DNA of 36,685 nt from Longimicrobiales bacterium (lineage in GTDB: Bacteria > Gemmatimonadota > Gemmatimonadetes > Longimicrobiales > RSA9), in contig DASTYK010000090.1 in the NCBI GenBank assembly GCA_035764935.1, positions 1-36,685 of the forward strand. Direction: 5' to 3'. Under the pieces are notes generated by a model. It was given only the letters and a program-made list of their open reading frames with translations, made no database searches and was not told the origin of the DNA. Below, piece after piece: positions 23,180 through 31,479 of the stretch (the stretch's first letter is position 1; each line of letters starts with the position of its first letter). Both the position numbers and the translations under genes were made by a program.

Positions 23180-23420
23180 CGTATGGGCCGGGGGCCGTCA
23201 GGGCCGGGGGCGTCGGGGGTCGGGGGCCGTGGGCTCGGGGCGTCTGGGCCGCGGGCGTCAGGGCCGCGGGCTTCTGGGCCGGGGGCCGTCAGGGCCGGGG
23301 GCCGTCAGGGCCGGGGGCGTCAGGGGCCGGGGGCGTCAGGGGTCGGGGGCGTCAGGGGTCGGGGGCCGTTTGGGCCTGGGGGCCGTTCTGGGCCGGGGGC
23401 CGTCTGGGCCGGGGGCGGCT
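23180..23420. repeat. G-rich tandem repeat, about 15 copies of about 16 bp
   Basis: Units follow the consensus GTCAGGGCCGGGGGCC, varying at GTCA/GTCT/GTTT and CCGG/TCGG/CCTG, with lengths of 13-17 bp. The plus strand carries dense runs of three to five G and could form G-quadruplexes. The minus strand is C-rich. No reading frame with plausible protein character was found. Confidence 0.85.
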
Positions 23421-23577
23421 GGACTGACTTGGCCGATGATTTCGGGCCAGCTGAGACAACTGCGCCATCTGAAGGCGACCCACCTTCGGAGCACTCCCGA
23501 GTGCTCGCGGCAGGCAGCTGCCGCCCCTTCGGCGCTCGGTACCGTCTGGTCGGCGGGTGCTTCCTGAATCGACTCAG

Positions 23578-23760
23578 CTAACGTTGCACTCAACGGGTGG
23601 GTACGCGATCCGTGCAACATTGCCTTTGATTATCCAAGCCAACGTTGCACTCCTGACCACGACACCCGATACGAGCAACGTTGGCTGCGATTATCAAAGG
23701 CAAGGTTGCACGCATTCAGTGACGGGCGGTCGCGAGCAACGTTGCCTGAGATGGTGTGTC
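23578..23760. repeat. Regular palindrome array, 61-bp period
   Basis: Six copies or variants of the 10-bp palindrome GCAACGTTGC begin at 23578, 23614, 23639, 23675, 23700 and 23736, so the spacing is 36, 25, 36, 25, 36. Each 61-bp unit starts NNAACGTTGCAC (third copy GCAAGGTTGCAC) and has a variable stretch of about 22 bp, then GAGCAACGTTG. In the first two copies it closes with GATTATC(C/A)AAG. In the second unit AGCCAACGTTGC and GCAACGTTGGCT form a perfect 12-bp inverted repeat. Confidence 0.85.
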
Positions 23761-23832
23761 TCAACGCCGAAACTTCGAGGGCCGCGCCGTTTGGGGATGC
23801 CCGCCCGAGCCGCCCGATCCGCCCGATTCCGG

Positions 23833-23889
23833 CCCGCCCGCCGCCCGCCGCCCGCCGCCCGCCGCCCGCCGCCCGCCGCCCCGCCCGCA
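23833..23889. repeat. CCCGCCG heptamer tandem repeat
   Basis: About seven head-to-tail copies of a 7-base unit (CCCGCCG), ending in CCCCGCCCGC just downstream of the Nudix stop. Such pure short repeats can change length by slippage. Confidence 0.85.
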
Positions 23890-23929
23890 AAAAGTCCGTC
23901 CGGATCCCCTCGCCCTGCTCCCCGCCCGC

Positions 23930-24694
23930 CTAGCTCAGCACAAAGCCCGCGGCATAGAGCAGCGTAACAATCGTCTTGGCATCCGTGATCTCGCCGTCGC
24001 GGATCCTAGCGAGGGCGTCGGACAGGGGCATGGTGACGGGCTCGATGAATTCGTCATCATCGAACTTGGTCTCGGCGGCCTTCAGGTCGGTAGCCAGGAA
24101 GAGATGGATGCGCTCGTCGGTGAAGCCGGGGGTGGTGTAGATCATGGTCAGGTAGCGCAGGTTGCCGGCGACGACGCCGGCTTCCTCCTGCAGCTCGCGC
24201 TGGGCGCACTCTTCCCAGGGCTCCCCTTCGCGCTCTGGCCGGCCGGCCGGCACTTCGAGCATGTAGCCGCCCGCAGCGTATCGGTACTGGCGGACCAGCA
24301 GGATCTGTGGATCGGGTCCGTCCGGGTCGGACAGGACCGGGAGCACGGCTGCAGCCCCGGAGTGGCGGATCAGCTCGAGATCGCCGGTCGAGCCGTCCGG
24401 AAAGCGGACGGTGTCGATCGACAGATCGACGATTCGGCCCCGGTGCACGGGTTTGCGGCCCAGGAGACCGGGCGTGACGGGCGGCTCCGCCGAAGTGTCG
24501 CCCGACTCTGGGAGCTGATCGCGCCCGTGCTGGCCGTGCGCGAGGGAATGCTCGCCGCGCGGCGCCCCGTCGGCACGTCCACCCGCACCCGCACCCGCAC
24601 CCGCACCCGCCTCGTCGCCCGAGGCCGGCCTGTCCGCACGTTCGCCCTTGCCCGCCCCCGGTTCCCTGTCCGATCCCGAGCCTTTCCCTCTCAT
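23930..24694 (-). CDS. Nudix hydrolase, ADP-ribose pyrophosphatase-like, with low-complexity N-terminus
   Basis: 254 residues. The Nudix box spans 151-175 (GRPEREGE...RELQEEAGVV) and keeps REL-x-EE-x-G. There is one more residue than the classic five between the first Gly and the Glu. LEVPAG before it and the TPGFTDERIHLFLA pattern after it are typical of ADP-ribose/NDP-sugar pyrophosphatases. Residues 1-75 are disordered, including (AG)n at 29-38 from a CACCCG hexamer repeat. The ATG at 24694 overlaps the M16 stop as ATGA, which supports this long start, although an internal start nearer residue 75 is possible. It ends the M16 operon. Confidence 0.88.
   Translation of the reverse strand: MRGKGSGSDREPGAGKGERADRPASGDEAGAGAGAGAGGRADGAPRGEHSLAHGQHGRDQLPESGDTSAEPPVTPGLLGRKPVHRGRIVDLSIDTVRFPDGSTGDLELIRHSGAAAVLPVLSDPDGPDPQILLVRQYRYAAGGYMLEVPAGRPEREGEPWEECAQRELQEEAGVVAGNLRYLTMIYTTPGFTDERIHLFLATDLKAAETKFDDDEFIEPVTMPLSDALARIRDGEITDAKTIVTLLYAAGFVLS
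24580..24612. repeat. CACCCG hexamer microsatellite within the Nudix gene
   Basis: About five copies of a 6-base unit (CACCCG on the plus strand) encode an alternating Ala-Gly run in the Nudix N-terminal region. Length changes by whole units would preserve the frame. Confidence 0.8.
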
Positions 24695-26064
24695 GCTGCC
24701 TCGCCGTTGGGCTTCACGTCATGCAGCGCGCCGTGCTGCAGCTCCTGGATGCCGTCGCGCACGGAGGCGGCATCGCCCACCACGATGATCGCGAACTCGT
24801 CCGGGCGCAGATGCGCGCGTGCAACGCGCCGCACGTCGTCGGCTGTGACCGCCGCGATGCGCTCGCGGTAATGATCGTAGTAGTCGAGCGACAGCCCGTA
24901 GGTCACGAGGTCTGCGAGTGCGCCCGCGAGCTGCTCCGTGGTCTGCATCTGGAGCGGCAGGATGCCGACGAGGTAGTCGCGCGCGTTTGCGAGCTCCTCG
25001 TCGGTGACGCCGGCGGTTCGGAGCCGATCGCTCTCCTTCAGCACTTCCTCGACCGCGCGGACCGTAACGTCCGTGCCCACTGCGGTGGAGACCAGGAAGG
25101 GGCCGGGGCCGCGACGGAAGGTGTACGCGCTGCGAACGCCGTAAGTGAAGCCGTTGGTCTCGCGCAGGTTCATGTTCAACCTGCTGGTGAAGGCGCCGCC
25201 GAAGATCGTGTTCATCACGATCAGCGGGAAATAGTCCGGGTGGCTGCGCCGCACGCCGATGTGGCCGATGCGCAGCTCAGACTGAACGGCGCCGATGCGG
25301 TCGACGATGTGCACGCTCGGTCCGTCGTTCAGCGGTGCGACGTCGAATTCCGGCGTTGGTGCGGGCGCCCCGCTCCAGTCGCCGAAGCAGCGTTCGGCCA
25401 GCGTGGTGGCGGTCTCCATGTCGATGTCGCCGACCAGCACGAGCGTGCAGCTGGCCGGGGTGAAGCGTTCGCGGTGGAATGCACGCAGGTCCTCTGCAGT
25501 GATCGCCGTGACCGATGCGGTGGAGCCGATCAGGGCGCGCGCGTACGGCACGCCGGGCGCGTAGAAGCAGCGGCCGACGACGTCGTTTGCGAGCGCGCGC
25601 GGCTCCTTCATGCGCTGCAGGATCTCGGCGAGCTGCTCCTCGCGCAGGCGCTCGACCTCGCCCGCCGGAAAGGCTGCGTTGCGTACGACGTCCGCGAGCA
25701 CGACCAGTGCGTCCGCGAGTTGCGCAGCAGGCGGCGTGATCGACGCCTCGATGGCATCCCACGTGACGTCGGTGTTGAGCTGGACGCCGAGCCGCTCGAG
25801 GTCCCATGCCAGTCGGCTGCCATCCCGCTGCGTGGTTCCGGCGTGCAGCGCACTGGCGGCGAGCTGGGCGAGTCCGCCACGATCGGCCGGCTCGCCTGCC
25901 GCGCCGGCGTCGATCACGACGTGTGCGCTGACGACCGGCATGCGGCCGTGACGGGCATGGACCACGCGCATGCCGTTGCGCAACGTCGCGCTGCGCACGT
26001 CCGGAAACTCGAACGTGCGCGGTGGTCCGGGCTCGGGCGCCTGCTCGCGCCATGTGTCGTTCAC
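24691..26064 (-). CDS. M16 peptidase family, non-catalytic partner (second pair)
   Basis: 457 residues with the two-domain M16 fold, but the metal motif is missing. Where HxxEH is expected it reads GGLAQLAASALHAGT. The C-terminal half keeps the R/Y substrate motif region (NLRETNGFTYGVRSAYTFRRGPGPF), which non-catalytic M16 subunits supply to their catalytic partners. It should form a heterodimer with the product of 26061-27335, as in mitochondrial processing peptidase. It overlaps that gene and the Nudix gene by 4 nt each. No signal peptide is seen. Confidence 0.9.
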   Translation of the reverse strand: MNDTWREQAPEPGPPRTFEFPDVRSATLRNGMRVVHARHGRMPVVSAHVVIDAGAAGEPADRGGLAQLAASALHAGTTQRDGSRLAWDLERLGVQLNTDVTWDAIEASITPPAAQLADALVVLADVVRNAAFPAGEVERLREEQLAEILQRMKEPRALANDVVGRCFYAPGVPYARALIGSTASVTAITAEDLRAFHRERFTPASCTLVLVGDIDMETATTLAERCFGDWSGAPAPTPEFDVAPLNDGPSVHIVDRIGAVQSELRIGHIGVRRSHPDYFPLIVMNTIFGGAFTSRLNMNLRETNGFTYGVRSAYTFRRGPGPFLVSTAVGTDVTVRAVEEVLKESDRLRTAGVTDEELANARDYLVGILPLQMQTTEQLAGALADLVTYGLSLDYYDHYRERIAAVTADDVRRVARAHLRPDEFAIIVVGDAASVRDGIQELQHGALHDVKPNGEAA

Positions 26065-27335
26065 GCGCCCACCTCCCTCGGCACATAGGTGAGCACCGCA
26101 CGGTTGTCCGTGCCGAGGTAGCGCGCGGCGAAGTCGCGCACGTGCTGCGGCGTGACGGCGCGGATCCGGTCGACCTCCGTGTTGATGCGCTCCGGCTCGT
26201 CGAAGAGCTGCGTGTACATGGACAGCTGGTCCGCCCGCTCGTCCAGGCGCTGCAGCTCGTTGAGACGCTCCGTCGCGAGCAGGTTCACCGCGCGCTGCAC
26301 GTCGGCGTCGTCCACGTCGCGCAACCGCTCGATCTGTTCGGTGAACGCCCGCTCGACGTCGGCCGCACTGCGACCCGGCCGCGCCGTCGCCCAGGTCACC
26401 AGCATGGATGCGCCGACCACGATCGGGAAGGCGTACGCAACGACGTCCTGCGCGACCTGCTGCTCACGAACGAGCGAGCGGTACAGCAGCGCTGCCTTGC
26501 CGTAGCCGAGGATGTAGCTCGTGACGAGCGCGGTGTAGTACTCCGCGCCGCCGAACGGCGGGATCCGGTATGTCACGTACACGCGCGGCAGCGACACGTC
26601 CTGGTGCACCAGCTCACGCACCTCGCCGCCCATCACAGGCTCGAGGCGGGTACGGCCGGGGATCGGCGGGATGTCCGGCCCGCGCGGAAGCTGTCCGAAA
26701 TACTGTGCGATCAGTTCCCGGGCCTGCGTGGGATCGAAGTCGCCGCACAGGGTGAGCACCGCGTTGTTGGGCGCGTAATACGTGCGGAAGAACTGTTCGA
26801 CGTCCTCGAGACTGGCTGCGTCCAGGTCTTCCATCGAGCCGATCACCGAGTGATGGTACGGATGATCGGGCGGGTACATGAGCGCCTGGATGCGCTCGTC
26901 CCAGTCGCCGTACGGCTGGTTGTCGACACGCCAGCGTCGCTCGTTCTTCACGACGTCGCGCTGGTTGTCGAGCTTCTCCTGCGTCATGGCGGGCAGCAGC
27001 CAGCCGAGGCGGTCGCTCTCGAGCCAGAGGCCGAGCTCGAGGTAGTTGGCAGGCAGGGTCTCGAAATAGTTGGTGCGATCGAGCCACGTGGAGCCGTTGA
27101 GCGAGCCACCGGCCTTTTCGATCAGCGCGAAGTGCCCCATCTCGGGCACGTGCTTCGAGCCCTGGAACATCATGTGCTCGAAGAGGTGTGCGAAGCCGGT
27201 GCGCCCCGCACGCTCGTTTCGCGAGCCGACGCCGTACCAGATGTTCAGCGCCACCACGGGCGCCGCATCCTCGCGCGAGAGCACGATCTCCATGCCGTTG
27301 TCGAGCCGGTAACGCTCGATCGGAATGCGTATCAC
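26061..27335 (-). CDS. M16 zinc peptidase, catalytic subunit (second pair)
   Basis: 424 residues. The inverted zinc motif HLFEH is at 50-54 (His50, Glu53 base, His54), and the third ligand Glu132 lies in NERRW. GRTGFAHLFEHMMFQGS is typical of the M16 processing-peptidase group. It degrades or processes peptides inside a clamshell formed with its non-catalytic partner. No signal peptide is seen, so a cytoplasmic location is likely. It overlaps both neighbouring M16 genes by 4 nt. Confidence 0.94.
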   Translation of the reverse strand: MIRIPIERYRLDNGMEIVLSREDAAPVVALNIWYGVGSRNERAGRTGFAHLFEHMMFQGSKHVPEMGHFALIEKAGGSLNGSTWLDRTNYFETLPANYLELGLWLESDRLGWLLPAMTQEKLDNQRDVVKNERRWRVDNQPYGDWDERIQALMYPPDHPYHHSVIGSMEDLDAASLEDVEQFFRTYYAPNNAVLTLCGDFDPTQARELIAQYFGQLPRGPDIPPIPGRTRLEPVMGGEVRELVHQDVSLPRVYVTYRIPPFGGAEYYTALVTSYILGYGKAALLYRSLVREQQVAQDVVAYAFPIVVGASMLVTWATARPGRSAADVERAFTEQIERLRDVDDADVQRAVNLLATERLNELQRLDERADQLSMYTQLFDEPERINTEVDRIRAVTPQHVRDFAARYLGTDNRAVLTYVPREVGA

Positions 27336-28723
27336 GTTCCTGTCCGGTTGAGTTCGGTTTCCGCGCGCGACGCCGCCTTCACCACGGGCCCGACGCCGAG
27401 CGCTTCGAGCGGCCCCGCGATCTCGGCGTGATCGCCCGCGACGACAACCGTCGCGTGCGCGGGATCGAAGCGCCGCTGCGCCGCCTCCAGGACGTCTTCC
27501 CTGCTCACGGCGCGGACGCGCTCGACGTACTCGTCGTAGTAGCGGTCGCCCAGGCCGTGCAGCTCCTGCTCGCTGACGATGCGCAGGATGTCGGCGGTCG
27601 TTTCCAGGCGGCGCGGCAGCCCCAGCGCAAGGTAGCTCTTCGCTCGATCGAGCTCCTCGTCGCTCACCCGCTCCTCGCGGATGCGCTGCATCTCGTGCAG
27701 CACGATGCCCACGGCTTCCGCGGATGCACCCGTGAATACGGCGGAGCTTGCGACGAAGGGACCACCATCGCGTCGGAAGGCGAAGGCGGAGCCCGCGCCG
27801 TACGTGAAGCCCTTCTCCTCTCGCAATCGGCTGTTCAGCCGGGAGGTGAAGGCGCCCCCAAAGATGGTATTCAGTACCAGCAGCGCGAAATAGTCAGGCG
27901 CGCCACGCGGCGGCCCGATGTGCCCGATCCTGAGCTCGGACTGCGGCGCACCCGGCCGGTCGACGACGTGAATCGTCGTCGAGCCTGGCGGGCCCGCTGT
28001 GGGCACGTCCACTTCCGGCACGGGCGCGTCCTGCCACGCCCCCAGCACCGGCTCCAGTGCCCGGACCACCTCGTCTGCCACGACATCACCGACGACGACC
28101 AGGAACGCGTTGCCGGGCCGCTGCCGCGCCTCGTGGAACGCCGCGAGTGCGCCACGATCCAGTGCGCTGACGCTCCGTGCCGTACCGCCGATCGGTGAAC
28201 CGTACGGATGCGCATCGCCGTAGACGACGCGCGCAAACTCGTTGGACGCGACGACGCGCGGCTCGTCCTGCTCCTGCAGGATCGCGGCGAGCCGCTCCTT
28301 CCGCTTCCGTTCGACCTCCGCTTCCGCGTACGCAGGGTGCAACGCGACGTCGATCAGCAGGTCCATTGCACGGGCGAATCGTGGCGTGAGCACGTGCATT
28401 CCGACTTCCGTGTCGTCCCACGTCGCGCGTGCGTGCAGCGCCGCACCGAGCAAATCCGCCTCCTCGGCGATCTGCAGGGCGGAGCGGCTCGTCGTACCCT
28501 CGTCGAGCAGATCGGCGGCGAGGTGCGCGCGACCGGCGACGTCGGAAAGGTCGGCGTGTGCGCCGGATCGTGTTACCAGCGCCACGTCCACGACGGGCAG
28601 CTCACGCATCTCCACGACGAGCAGTGTCAGCCCGTTCGAGAGTGCGCGTTGCTCGATGTGCGGCAACGTGACACGCGGCGGCGGCCCGGCAGGTGGGACC
28701 CGGCTGCGATCGATCGGCGTCAT
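27332..28723 (-). CDS. M16 peptidase family, non-catalytic partner (first pair)
   Basis: 463 residues. It has the M16 fold with no HxxEH motif; the region reads AGRAHLAADLLDEGT. NTIFGGAFTSRLNSRLREEKGFTYGAGSAFAFRR carries the partner-type R/Y motif. It closely resembles the protein of 24691-26064 (shared PQSELRIGHIG-type stretch and NTIFGGAFTSRLN), which indicates that one pair arose by duplication. It overlaps the catalytic gene upstream and the next catalytic gene downstream by 4 nt each. Confidence 0.9.
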   Translation of the reverse strand: MTPIDRSRVPPAGPPPRVTLPHIEQRALSNGLTLLVVEMRELPVVDVALVTRSGAHADLSDVAGRAHLAADLLDEGTTSRSALQIAEEADLLGAALHARATWDDTEVGMHVLTPRFARAMDLLIDVALHPAYAEAEVERKRKERLAAILQEQDEPRVVASNEFARVVYGDAHPYGSPIGGTARSVSALDRGALAAFHEARQRPGNAFLVVVGDVVADEVVRALEPVLGAWQDAPVPEVDVPTAGPPGSTTIHVVDRPGAPQSELRIGHIGPPRGAPDYFALLVLNTIFGGAFTSRLNSRLREEKGFTYGAGSAFAFRRDGGPFVASSAVFTGASAEAVGIVLHEMQRIREERVSDEELDRAKSYLALGLPRRLETTADILRIVSEQELHGLGDRYYDEYVERVRAVSREDVLEAAQRRFDPAHATVVVAGDHAEIAGPLEALGVGPVVKAASRAETELNRTGT

Positions 28724-30024
28724 GCGTCGCCTTCACTTCCCGCCGCGAGCTCACGACGCCCGCGCGGCACGACGCTGAGCGTCACGCAGGGCCTGGTCAG
28801 CACGCGACGCGCCACGTCGCGCACATGGTCGGCGGTGACTGCCCGGTAACGCTCCAGGTCCTGCGCACTGTATCCGGCATCGCCCACGAAGAACCAGTAG
28901 TTGTTCAGGCGGTCGGCACGGCCGCCGAAGCCGCCCACGTTCTGCAGCTCGTCGACGAATGCTGTCTCCATGTGATTGCGTGCGCGCTCGACCTCTTCGC
29001 TGCGCACCCCCTGCGTCGCGAGCGCGGCAATCGTGCTGCGCACCTCGTCCTCGAGGGGGCCGAGCGCCACACCGGGCCGCGCCGTGATGACGATGTAGAA
29101 CGCGGAGCCCAGCCGGCCGCCATCCTGGAAGGCGCTCACTGACTGCGCGACCTGTTTCTCGTACACGAGCGAGCGGTAGAGCCGGGACGCCTTGCCATCC
29201 GCGAGCACCTGGGCAATCGCTTCCATCTCGGCGTCGCCCTCCGCGTATGCGGCCGGCGAATGCCACGTCATGTACAGCCGTGCGAGCTGCACGTCGTCCT
29301 CGAGCACCTGGTGCACGTCACGCGCGAGCGCCACCGGCGTTGCGCCCACCGGCTGCACCGCCCCTCCGGCGGGGATCTCGGCGAAGTAGCGTTCCACCAG
29401 TGCACGCGCATGATGCGCGTCGATGTCGCCGGCAATCGCCAGCGTCGCATTGCCCGGCGTGTACCACGTCCGGAAGAACGCGAGCACGTCGTCCATCGTC
29501 GCGGCGGCCAGGTCGGCCATGGAGCCGATGGTCGGCCAGCTGTATGGATGCTCCGATGGATACAGCGCTGCGAGGATGGTTTCGAACGCGAGGCCGTACG
29601 GCCGGTTCTCGTAGCTCTGGCGACGCTCGTTCCTCACGACATCGCGCTGGCCGTCGAGCCGCTCCTGCGTCATCGCGTCCGCGAGCCAGCCCATGCGGTC
29701 TGCCTCCAGCCAGAGTGCGACCTCGAGACCGTTGGACGGCACGTCCTCCCAGTAGTTCGTTCGATCGGGATTGGTCGAGCCGTTGTTGGTCGCGCCGAGC
29801 GACTCCAGCAGGTTGTCGAACTGGCCCGGCGGTACATGCTTCGACCCCTCGAACATCAGGTGCTCGAACAGGTGCGCGAAGCCGGTGCGCCCCGGCCGCT
29901 CGCTGGCGGAGCCGACGTGGTACCAGAGGTTGACCGACACGAGCGGCGTCGCGTGATGCTCGTGCAGAAAGACGCGCAGTCCGTTGTCGAGGACGAAGGT
30001 GTCGTACGGCAGTGAAATCTGCAT
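28720..30024 (-). CDS. M16 zinc peptidase, catalytic subunit (first pair)
   Basis: 434 residues from the ATG at 30024. The zinc motif HLFEH is at 51-55 and the third ligand Glu133 lies in RNERR. The flanking GRTGFAHLFEHLMFEGSKHVP is shared with the other catalytic subunit. AGGAG lies about 14 bases before the ATG, further than ideal. An upstream frame reaches 30162, but it overlaps the DUF218 gene and is not protein-like. It is the first of four overlapping M16 genes. Confidence 0.93.
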   Translation of the reverse strand: MQISLPYDTFVLDNGLRVFLHEHHATPLVSVNLWYHVGSASERPGRTGFAHLFEHLMFEGSKHVPPGQFDNLLESLGATNNGSTNPDRTNYWEDVPSNGLEVALWLEADRMGWLADAMTQERLDGQRDVVRNERRQSYENRPYGLAFETILAALYPSEHPYSWPTIGSMADLAAATMDDVLAFFRTWYTPGNATLAIAGDIDAHHARALVERYFAEIPAGGAVQPVGATPVALARDVHQVLEDDVQLARLYMTWHSPAAYAEGDAEMEAIAQVLADGKASRLYRSLVYEKQVAQSVSAFQDGGRLGSAFYIVITARPGVALGPLEDEVRSTIAALATQGVRSEEVERARNHMETAFVDELQNVGGFGGRADRLNNYWFFVGDAGYSAQDLERYRAVTADHVRDVARRVLTRPCVTLSVVPRGRRELAAGSEGDA

Positions 30025-30047
30025 CCGGCTGTGAAACTCTCCTGCGG

Positions 30048-30635
30048 TCAGCGGCCGCCCAGCAGTGCGGTCGCGGGGAAGAGAAGGCTTTCGCGCAACA
30101 CGTAGTGCCAGCGTGTGCCGCGCGTCCTGTCGATCGGTGCGCCGGGTGTCGGTGCGCGCCACGGCCGGATCCCGGAACGGCGTGCCAGCACATCGAGACG
30201 CATCATGTGGTACGAGTCGCTCACGACCAGCGCTGTGTGCAGCCCGTTCGCCCGCATCAGCGCAGCGGCGTAGCCCATCGATTCCGCTGACGTGACACCG
30301 CGCCGTTCCACCAGGATCACGGAATCCGGCACGCCAGCGCCCACTGCGTATCGCCGGGAGACCTCCCCCTCACTCAGCGTGTCGCCCTGGCCGACACCAC
30401 CCGTGAAGATGAGGCGCGGCGCGTAGCCGCGGCGGTACAGGTCGAGCGCATGATCGAGTCGCGCCTTCAGTACGGGCGATGGCCTGCCGTTGTACTGGGC
30501 CGCACCCATCACGAGAATGGCATCGGCCTGGCGCACCTGCGACCATGCGCCACCGAGCAGCACCAGCAGGAGCGCCGAGACCCACAGCACGCCGACAGCG
30601 ACGAGCAGCCGGCGCAATGCGCGCAGCACCCGCAT
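30048..30635 (-). CDS. DUF218/YdcF-SanA family membrane protein
   Basis: 195 residues. A transmembrane anchor lies at about 8-30 (LLVAVGVLWVSALLLVLLGGAW). DUF218 follows with ADAILVMGAAQYNGRPSPVLKARLDHALDLYRRGYAPRLIFTGGVG, then ES.GYAAALMRANGLHTALVVSDSYHMMR. This matches SanA/YdcF-like proteins linked to envelope permeability, possibly binding a nucleotide-like ligand. It starts 1 bp after the TPR gene and lies 23 bp before the M16 operon, so it is part of the same transcription unit. Confidence 0.9.
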   Translation of the reverse strand: MRVLRALRRLLVAVGVLWVSALLLVLLGGAWSQVRQADAILVMGAAQYNGRPSPVLKARLDHALDLYRRGYAPRLIFTGGVGQGDTLSEGEVSRRYAVGAGVPDSVILVERRGVTSAESMGYAAALMRANGLHTALVVSDSYHMMRLDVLARRSGIRPWRAPTPGAPIDRTRGTRWHYVLRESLLFPATALLGGR

Positions 30636-30636
30636 G

Positions 30637-31479
30637 TCAGAGCGGCTGTGTCAGGCGATCGTGCAGCGCGGTGGGCGCGACAGTCTCGAGCAGAAACGTG
30701 CGTGCGGCATCCGCCCCCAGCACCAGCCGATCATCGATCTCGCTCAGCAGCTCCTGATCGACCGGCTCCTCCGCATAGCCGGCGCGTGCATACGCATCCT
30801 CGGCCGCATCCGCCCAGCCGGCCGCTGCGGCCGCCAGCGCTGCCAGCGCCTGCGCTTCGCCGTCCTCCGCACGCTCGTTCGAGGCCTCGATCAGCAGCTC
30901 CGCCGCCAGCTCGACATGCCCGAGCTCCAGCTCGATCAGGCCGAGCAGCACACGGGTCCAGGAATCGTCCGGCGCGAGCGACAGCGCCTCGTTCATGGCA
31001 TCGGCGGCAGCAGCGTAGTCCTGCTTCAGCGCGAGCGCGATGCCCAGCTCCGCATGCATCACCGGATCGTCCGGTGCGAGCTGAACGGCCGCACGCAAGT
31101 GCGTGAGCGCGTCGTCGAACAGCCCTTCGCGGGCCAGGTAGGCGCCGTACTGCAGCCGCGTGTCGGGCAGGTTCGGGCCCGTGACGGCCGCGTTGCGCAG
31201 TGCGGTCTCCGCTTCCGGATCGTCGAACGCCGCCAGGCCTGCACCCGCGAGCGCGAGAAGCTGCGGATCCTCCGGCTGCTCGGCGAGGCAGCGCTTGAAA
31301 TAGTCGTATGCGACGCCGTCGCGATCCATCTCCCGGTTCGCGACGCCCAGCCAGCCGAGCAGGTAGGGATCATCCGGGGCATCGCGCAGTGCGGTCTCGA
31401 GAAGGTCCGCCATCTCGTCGAAGCGCCCCTCGTCGCCCAGGCCGAGCGCGTCCTGCAGCAGTGCGTCGATGTCGCTCAT
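30637..31479 (-). CDS. TPR repeat protein
   Basis: 280 residues from the ATG at 31479, which overlaps the apgM stop as ATGA. At least five TPR units are readable (FDEMADLLETALRDAPDDPYLLGWLGVAN, YDYFKRCLAEQPEDPQLLALAGAGL, FDDALTHLRAAVQLAPDDPVMHAELGIAL, YAAAADAMNEALSLAPDDSW, GHVELAAELLIEA). It is acidic and cytoplasmic, with no signal peptide. It probably acts as a protein-protein scaffold; the partner is unknown. Confidence 0.87.
   Translation of the reverse strand: MSDIDALLQDALGLGDEGRFDEMADLLETALRDAPDDPYLLGWLGVANREMDRDGVAYDYFKRCLAEQPEDPQLLALAGAGLAAFDDPEAETALRNAAVTGPNLPDTRLQYGAYLAREGLFDDALTHLRAAVQLAPDDPVMHAELGIALALKQDYAAAADAMNEALSLAPDDSWTRVLLGLIELELGHVELAAELLIEASNERAEDGEAQALAALAAAAAGWADAAEDAYARAGYAEEPVDQELLSEIDDRLVLGADAARTFLLETVAPTALHDRLTQPL

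Larger units (their letters stand above)
22963..23929. other. Gene-free gap with three repeat arrays
   Basis: 967 bp without a credible gene. Open frames here are repeat translations rich in Gly/Pro/Arg. In order it holds about 200 bp of ordinary promoter DNA for the sigma gene, a G-rich array (23180-23420), about 155 bp of plain sequence, a palindrome array (23578-23760), and a CCCGCCG array (23833-23889). Base composition drops noticeably in the palindrome array relative to the GC-rich surroundings. Confidence 0.8.

Noticed and set aside
23578-23760. CRISPR-like layout (partly palindromic repeats of about 40 bp with about 22-bp variable spacers)
   Set aside because: Only two full repeats with about 78% identity to each other, unusually short spacers, and no cas genes in the window. 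Better described as a palindrome array.
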